A stretch of 64,000 nt of DNA from Chitinophaga agri (GTDB lineage Bacteria; Bacteroidota; Bacteroidia; Chitinophagales; Chitinophagaceae). The stretch is from NCBI RefSeq assembly GCF_010093065.1, contig NZ_CP048113.1, forward strand, positions 1,488,001-1,552,000, written 5' to 3'. Made by a program: the position numbers and the translations under genes. This document shows positions 60,453-64,000 of this stretch, piece after piece; within the stretch, counting starts at the first letter, position 1, and each line of letters starts with the position of its first letter. Under the pieces are notes generated by a model. It was not told the DNA's origin. It did not search any database and saw nothing but the letters and a program-made list of their open reading frames with translations.

Positions 60453-60998
60453 TTATTTCCTTTTCCTTCCCAGGTATTCCACCACTCCCCTGTCTTTAAC
60501 AGGTCGCTCCGCATAAAAAACCGTATCCAGTCCCCTTGTAAGCTGCAACAACTCTCCTTCCTGTAAAGCAGCCGGATTGATAGGCTTTCCAACAGCCTGT
60601 TTACTAATGAGCAGGCCGCCGGGCTTTAATGCATTTACCACACCTTCAAACAGCGAACGGTCAAAGTGATAGTACAAAACAATCAGGTCAAACGTGGCTA
60701 CCGGTAAAGAATAAGCTGCCAGATCAGAGCAGACGGGCACTACACGTTTACCCGCTGTGGCCACTTTCAGTTGGGCGATGGCTACGTCTGAGATATCTAC
60801 AGCGCTCACCTGCCAGTCATCATCTGCCAGTAAGAGTGTATGTCTGCCGGTGCCGGCAGCAAGGTCCAGCGCATGCCGGCCTTGCAGGAACTCCCTGCGG
60901 ATATGTTCCTCGTACATACTGACAAAAAACGGGTCCGGTATTTCCAATGATGGTAATCCTTTCGTATATCGCTCATTCCAAAGTGTCCTGTTATCCAT
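60453..60998 (-). CDS. Class I SAM-dependent methyltransferase
   Basis: 181 residues from the ATG at 60998; the longer frame would include the -7 box (61012-61019). Motif I A-L-D-L-A-A-G-T-G-R-H-T lies near 43-54, V-S-A-V-D-I-S near 65 holds the acidic residue for the SAM ribose, and F-D-L-I-V-L-Y-Y-H-F and L-K-P-G-G-L-L-I-S follow near 103 and 125. The short size and Y-x-x-G-x-P-x-x-E near the start resemble small TehB/thiopurine-like methyltransferases that act on small molecules, but no substrate can be assigned. Leaderless-type promoter directly upstream. Confidence 0.88.
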   Translation of the reverse strand: MDNRTLWNERYTKGLPSLEIPDPFFVSMYEEHIRREFLQGRHALDLAAGTGRHTLLLADDDWQVSAVDISDVAIAQLKVATAGKRVVPVCSDLAAYSLPVATFDLIVLYYHFDRSLFEGVVNALKPGGLLISKQAVGKPINPAALQEGELLQLTRGLDTVFYAERPVKDRGVVEYLGRKRK

Positions 60999-61011
60999 AA
61001 TGCTAAGCGGA

Positions 61012-61019
61012 CAAAGGTA
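61012..61019 (-). promoter_or_regulatory. -7 box of the methyltransferase gene
   Basis: TACCTTTG on the minus strand matches TAnnTTTG exactly, 13 bases before the ATG at 60998. It decides against the longer open frame. Confidence 0.6.
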
Positions 61020-61052
61020 AGCATTACCGCCGGCATTATGGCCATCGCCCAC

Positions 61053-61365
61053 ATTACCCTGCTAATCGCGGGAAAGCCTTCAGAGACGCCTATCTGCGGC
61101 GAATGAGGATAGAGATTGCTCAATTGCCACTAACGCCTTAACAGGGCTTTAAATCTCTACTTAACTATCTGTTCCTGCTATTTACAGAAAAATAGACCTG
61201 TCAGCACCCCAATGCCAGGTCCCGGGGTGAAAATTGTTTTGCTGATTTGATAAATATACACTTACTTTGAACTACAAAGCACTTTAATCGCACAGTAACT
61301 AAATCAAAATCACCTGCTCGGGCAACGATGCAGGTGGATAGATAACTCCATTTAAACAATGTACT
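61053..61365. other. 313-bp spacer with promoter for the small membrane protein
   Basis: Two overlapping complementary pairs, GACCTG/CAGGTC (61195-61200, 61216-61221) and ACCCC/GGGGT (61206-61210, 61224-61228), could form a pseudoknot, but they lie upstream of the promoter at 61238-61269. No open frame of note. Confidence 0.45.
61238..61269 (+). promoter_or_regulatory. Promoter of the small membrane protein gene
   Basis: TTTG (61238-61241) and TTACTTTG (61262-61269) are separated by 20 bases, the Bacteroidota -33/-7 layout with one mismatch. The ATG lies 96 bases downstream. Confidence 0.5.
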
Positions 61366-61656
61366 ATGATCGTGGCAAACAAAAGACTGACGGGTATCCT
61401 GTTCACCGCAGGAGCACTGTTACTCCTCCCCCTGGTGGCTATGCAGTTCACCAGTGAAGTAAAATGGTCCCCATTTGACTTCCTGGTAGCTGGTTTCCTG
61501 TTGTTCGGTACCGGCCTTATTGTGGAACTGATCCTGAGTAAAGTGAAGCAAACCTCCTATCGTATTGCCCTCTGCGCAGGCGCAATACTGGTTCTTTTCC
61601 TCGTCTGGGCGGAACTGGCTGTAGGTATCTTCGGGACGCCATTCGCCGGTAATTAA
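61366..61656 (+). CDS. Conserved small membrane protein, three helices
   Basis: 96 residues. Three hydrophobic helices (about 9-27, 38-56, 66-88) with the conserved-looking pieces L-L-P-L-V-A-M-Q-F-T-S-E-V-K-W in the first loop and V-W-A-E-L-A-V-G-I-F-G-T-P-F-A-G at the end. I recognise the pattern from small conserved membrane proteins of Bacteroidota but know no function. Own promoter with a 96-base leader and a perfect terminator, so it is a single-gene unit. Confidence 0.75.
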   Translation: MIVANKRLTGILFTAGALLLLPLVAMQFTSEVKWSPFDFLVAGFLLFGTGLIVELILSKVKQTSYRIALCAGAILVLFLVWAELAVGIFGTPFAGN

Positions 61657-61691
61657 AGATGAATGCATTCCTTATCCTTTTTTCAGAACTG

Positions 61692-61736
61692 CCGGTCTTT
61701 GCGGTTTATCGATCCGCAAAGACCGGTTACTTTTTT
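61692..61736 (+). terminator. Intrinsic terminator of the small membrane protein gene
   Basis: CCGGTCTTTGCGG (61692-61704) pairs perfectly with CCGCAAAGACCGG (61714-61726), followed by TTACTTTTTT. Confidence 0.9.
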
Positions 61737-61874
61737 ATAACAGTGTTAACGTTTTTGTGACATCCCATGAAGCCATCTGTGCATAGAAATGTTCGCACCT
61801 GAAAATGTCCATCCTGTGATCTATTTGGTACAACTGAAAGCCTTACATTTTCTCTATCCGCCAGCACCGAATTT

Positions 61875-61882
61875 TACCTTTG
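61875..61882 (+). promoter_or_regulatory. Orphan -7 box upstream of a candidate small RNA
   Basis: TACCTTTG is an exact TAnnTTTG match, with TTTTC about 22 bases upstream as a weak -33. No annotated plus-strand gene follows; a terminator lies 56 bases downstream. Confidence 0.45.
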
Positions 61883-61888
61883 CGTCAT

Positions 61889-61969
61889 CATGTGCGGCTT
61901 TCGCCTCACTCCGCTAAATGACGCACACAGATAAAAGAAAACCGGAACGTTGCGACACATTCCGGTTTT
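61889..61969 (+). ncRNA. Candidate small RNA (about 80 nt)
   Basis: Starting about seven bases after the orphan -7 box and ending at the perfect hairpin AAAACCGGAA (61938-61947) with TTCCGGTTTT (61960-61969), this would be an 80-base transcript. It includes a 14-codon open frame (M-C-G-F-R-L-T-P-L-N, ATG at 61890). An 8-bp inverted repeat TGCGTCAT/ATGACGCA (61881-61888, 61918-61925) overlaps its start. The terminator may instead belong to the minus-strand gene ending at 61989. Transcription is unproven. Confidence 0.35.
61938..61969 (-). terminator. Intrinsic terminator after the DUF6265-YCII gene
   Basis: AAAACCGGAA (61938-61947) pairs with TTCCGGTTTT (61960-61969). On the minus strand TTTTCTTTTATC follows, 20 bases after the stop at 61989. 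It also suits plus-strand termination. Confidence 0.8.
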
Positions 61970-61988
61970 GTTACCATATCGTCAGCAA

Positions 61989-62852
61989 TTAATGCTGTAC
62001 CTTCCAGATCTTCTCAGAAAAAGGCAGGTATTCCGGCAGCGCTGCCGAGCCATACCAGTTATATAGTTCAATATCCAGCAACCCTCCTTTGACCGCAGGA
62101 TCTGTTTGTAGCAGTAACCTTGCCTCATCTGCCGTTCCGACGTCTTTGAGGATAAAAATGCCTCTGTAGGTCTTATCATTCCTTCCTAAAGGACCTGCCA
62201 CGATCAGTTTCCCTTCCTTCACAAGCCGGTTAATATTGTCCATATGCCCCCGGAATAGCTCCTGAATGACCTGCTTATCCGTTGTCTGACTGCTACCTGT
62301 TTTAAGGATCACCAGTGTATAGGATCTCATTCCGTATTCATCAGCACCAAGTTTCTTTGCGAGGGCCTGATCATAACTGGGATTCCCATTTGCAGTATCT
62401 GCTGCTGACTGCCCTCGCCCTTGCTTAAACATCCTGAATGTCTCAGACTTCGCCTTGCCATCAGAAATAGTGACCTCCAGTTCCTGATCTGTCATTTTTT
62501 TGTAGACCACTTTTTTAGGGAAATCATGTGCAGGATTCTCAAACGTCAGGGCGCCGGCCGATTGGGTCAGCTTAAATGACACTGCCTTTCCGCCGTTCTG
62601 GCGAACCACACTCGCTGTATAAACTATGTTGCTCCCCTTACGGGTGATGTCCAGGTATTCAGATACCGTCATCTGCCCATCCTTCAGGAAATAGGAAAAA
62701 CCTTTAAGGTTACCGTCATTGAGACTATCCCAGTGCTCATAGATCTCTTTATGCTCCACTTTCCAGGTGCCCTGTAAAAAGCCGGGAAACGCGGATTGTG
62801 CAAATGACTGCTCACCCATGAAGAGGATGAGGTAAGTAAGGAGGAGTTTCAT
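61989..62852 (-). CDS. Secreted fusion of DUF6265-like and YCII-related domains
   Basis: 287 residues from the ATG at 62852, which begins a proper signal peptide (M-K-L-L-L-T-Y-L, cut after S-F-A-Q). The N-terminal mature domain (about 25-140) has G-T-W-K-V-E, E-H-W and F-E-N-P-A-H-D-F-P-K-K-V-V-Y, the DUF6265-like lipocalin-type pattern. After a short linker the C-terminal domain (about 170-287) has Y-T-L-V-I-L-K-T-G, G-H-M-D-N-I-N-R-L, G-K-L-I-V-A-G-P-L-G and D-P-A-V-K-G-G, a YCII-related dimeric alpha/beta barrel. Both parts bind small molecules in relatives; the fused role is unknown. A TAAATTTG box lies about 100 bases upstream (62950-62957). Confidence 0.72.
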   Translation of the reverse strand: MKLLLTYLILFMGEQSFAQSAFPGFLQGTWKVEHKEIYEHWDSLNDGNLKGFSYFLKDGQMTVSEYLDITRKGSNIVYTASVVRQNGGKAVSFKLTQSAGALTFENPAHDFPKKVVYKKMTDQELEVTISDGKAKSETFRMFKQGRGQSAADTANGNPSYDQALAKKLGADEYGMRSYTLVILKTGSSQTTDKQVIQELFRGHMDNINRLVKEGKLIVAGPLGRNDKTYRGIFILKDVGTADEARLLLQTDPAVKGGLLDIELYNWYGSAALPEYLPFSEKIWKVQH

Positions 62853-62984
62853 GGCGCTGATTTTTTCAATAACGGGATGATAACATGACAATCCGGTAAC
62901 GAACCATTCACTGCTGATAGAAGGTATGCTACCTTTCTTATAAAGATACCAAATTTATCTGCTGTCATGAAGCTGATACAGCCT

Positions 62985-64000
62985 TTATCTCTGTCGGGTC
63001 AGTTTACCCTGGCCACCACTTAGTACATCTTCCATACGCCCGTAAATATTCCCCTTATCATCCGTTAGTATATAACCCTGGTCCGTCTTTTCTATACCGG
63101 GATTCATCAGCAGTATCTTACCCTCAGGATCGATCAGCAGCATATAGGGAATAGTAGAAATATTATAGCTGGCCATCATCTTACTACTCAGGGGTGAAGG
63201 ATCGTAGGTGTTAGGCCATTCCACCTGGTCTTTGCGGATAGCAGCGGCAAAAGTGTCATACTGGTCTAAACCGACACCCAGGATCACAAAATTATGCTGT
63301 TTATATTTTTCATACACCTCATTCAGTAAAGGATTTTTTCTCCTGCAGGGACCACAACTGCTCGCCCAGACATTTAACAGCACATACTTTCCCTTAAAAT
63401 CGGCCAATGCCGTCGGCTTGTTATGCATGTCAGGCAAAGTGAATGCGGGTGCAGCAATACCAGGTTTCAACTGTTCTGCCGCAGACAGGTATTGACCTGT
63501 ACTTTCTCCAAAGACAGATTGTTTGATACGGGCAGAATATCCTTTATATATCGTCTTCATAACATCCAGGGAGAATGATTGCCGGTGAAAGAATACCTCC
63601 TGTGCCACTTTGTAGTTATCAGGATGCCGGTGAGCATATGCCAGCAGATAAGCCATTTGCATTGAATCATCGTTAGCAGGCAGCCCTTTCACATAATCCA
63701 GGTAATCCGCTTCCGCCCGTCCCCCCCGGATCTCAGCAGCGGCAAAATCTGTCGTGCTGCCGCTGACATGGACAGGTTGTTCATCTATCCAGCACTGTAA
63801 CCTGGCTCGCTTATCGTTCATCCTGCTCATAGGCCCCGGCCAGATAATTGCTTCTGCCGGTTGAATGAGTGTACCTGTAAAAGAAAACTGTTCGCCCTTT
63901 ACGACACAGGAATCGAATATTTCGGGTGGCATGATAAGTATATATATGGACGCCCCTTCAGGGGCTCCTTTGATCTCTCCGTTGATGACGTATTGTTTTT
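62985..64000 (-). CDS. TlpA/ResA-like thioredoxin protein with DUF4369 domain, N-terminus outside window
   Basis: The frame stays open to the right edge, so the gene is partial; an ATG at 63932 lies inside a domain and is not taken as the start. At least 338 residues are visible. The first part (I-N-G-E-I-K-G-A-P-E-G-A-S-I-Y, then D-S-C-V-V-K-G-E-Q-F-S-F-T-G) is the DUF4369 lead domain. The C-terminal third is a thioredoxin-like domain: P-A-F-T-L-P-D, G-K-Y-V-L-L-N-V-W-A-S-S-C-G-P-C-R-R-K (redox C-G-P-C) and I-S-T-I-P-Y-M-L-L-I-D-P-E-G (cis-Pro). Such proteins act in the periplasm, keeping cysteines of cytochromes or other exported proteins reduced. Confidence 0.88.
   Translation of the reverse strand, partial: KQYVINGEIKGAPEGASIYILIMPPEIFDSCVVKGEQFSFTGTLIQPAEAIIWPGPMSRMNDKRARLQCWIDEQPVHVSGSTTDFAAAEIRGGRAEADYLDYVKGLPANDDSMQMAYLLAYAHRHPDNYKVAQEVFFHRQSFSLDVMKTIYKGYSARIKQSVFGESTGQYLSAAEQLKPGIAAPAFTLPDMHNKPTALADFKGKYVLLNVWASSCGPCRRKNPLLNEVYEKYKQHNFVILGVGLDQYDTFAAAIRKDQVEWPNTYDPSPLSSKMMASYNISTIPYMLLIDPEGKILLMNPGIEKTDQGYILTDDKGNIYGRMEDVLSGGQGKLTRQR

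Larger units (their letters stand above)
61657..61988. other. 332-bp spacer holding a terminator and a candidate small RNA unit
   Basis: It contains the terminator at 61692-61732, the candidate small RNA unit at 61875-61969, and about 140 bases between them with nothing recognised. Confidence 0.5.

Noticed and set aside
61195..61228. Possible pseudoknot (two interleaved complementary pairs)
   Set aside because: It lies upstream of the recognised promoter, so would not be in the mRNA; the stems are only 5-6 bp.
1..64000. Search for CRISPR arrays, insertion sequences, integrases and phage genes
   Set aside because: No regularly spaced repeats of 25-40 bases and no transposase or integrase motif were seen in any frame.

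Overview
The window reads as a chromosomal segment of a Bacteroidota bacterium, most likely a Chitinophaga-like member of the Chitinophagaceae. The evidence is paired SusC/SusD outer-membrane systems driven by ECF sigma factor and FecR pairs, C-terminal type IX secretion sorting domains (type A on a glucanase, type B on a giant PKD protein), and many start-proximal promoters with the Bacteroidota -7 box TAnnTTTG. No rRNA, tRNA, CRISPR array, transposase or phage module was found. Genus-level placement is inference.

Layout. 1-3.5 kb: end of an NTF2-like protein, then a minus-strand row of related membrane proteins of unknown function (three intact, one decayed remnant) and a short 11-bp tandem repeat. 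3.5-10.9 kb: a complete RND multidrug efflux operon (adaptor, pump, outer-membrane channel) with its TetR repressor; a 16-bp palindromic operator lies on each side of tetR, one of them between the -33 and -7 boxes of tetR. 11-18.4 kb: a beta-barrel protein, a small protein with primase/polymerase-like motifs, a retropepsin-like protease, and a leucine-rich-repeat/DUF1963 protein. 18.4-35.1 kb: two nutrient-uptake loci transcribed away from each other from a shared 190-bp region. The left one is sigma-FecR-SusC-SusD-lipoprotein-dihaem peroxidase; the right one is sigma-FecR-SusC-SusD-Tat-exported purple acid phosphatase-like enzyme.

35.1-41.8 kb: a secreted esterase, a 1626-residue PKD/T9SS surface protein and the last strand of a lost outer-membrane barrel. 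41.8-47.4 kb: a flavin amine oxidase plus ThDP-dependent decarboxylase operon, a deletion scar that removed the 5' ends of a divergent MFS/Lrp pair, and a SLATT-like two-helix protein. 47.5-50.6 kb: a MocR regulator facing an AhpD-AzoR-acetyltransferase operon. 51-64 kb: a GH64 glucanase with crystallin and CBM6 modules, a Bcr/CflA exporter with an AraC regulator, an APH-like kinase, a Na+/H+ antiporter, a methyltransferase, small membrane proteins, a candidate intergenic small RNA, a DUF6265-YCII fusion and a TlpA-like thioredoxin whose gene runs off the right edge.

Several start codons were moved inward from the longest open frame, where a TTG, a terminator hairpin, or a better signal peptide showed the longer version to be unlikely. 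The strongest candidates for undescribed biology are the standalone primase-like protein at 11.9 kb, the membrane-protein family at 0.3-3.5 kb and the promoter-to-terminator small transcript at 61.9 kb.
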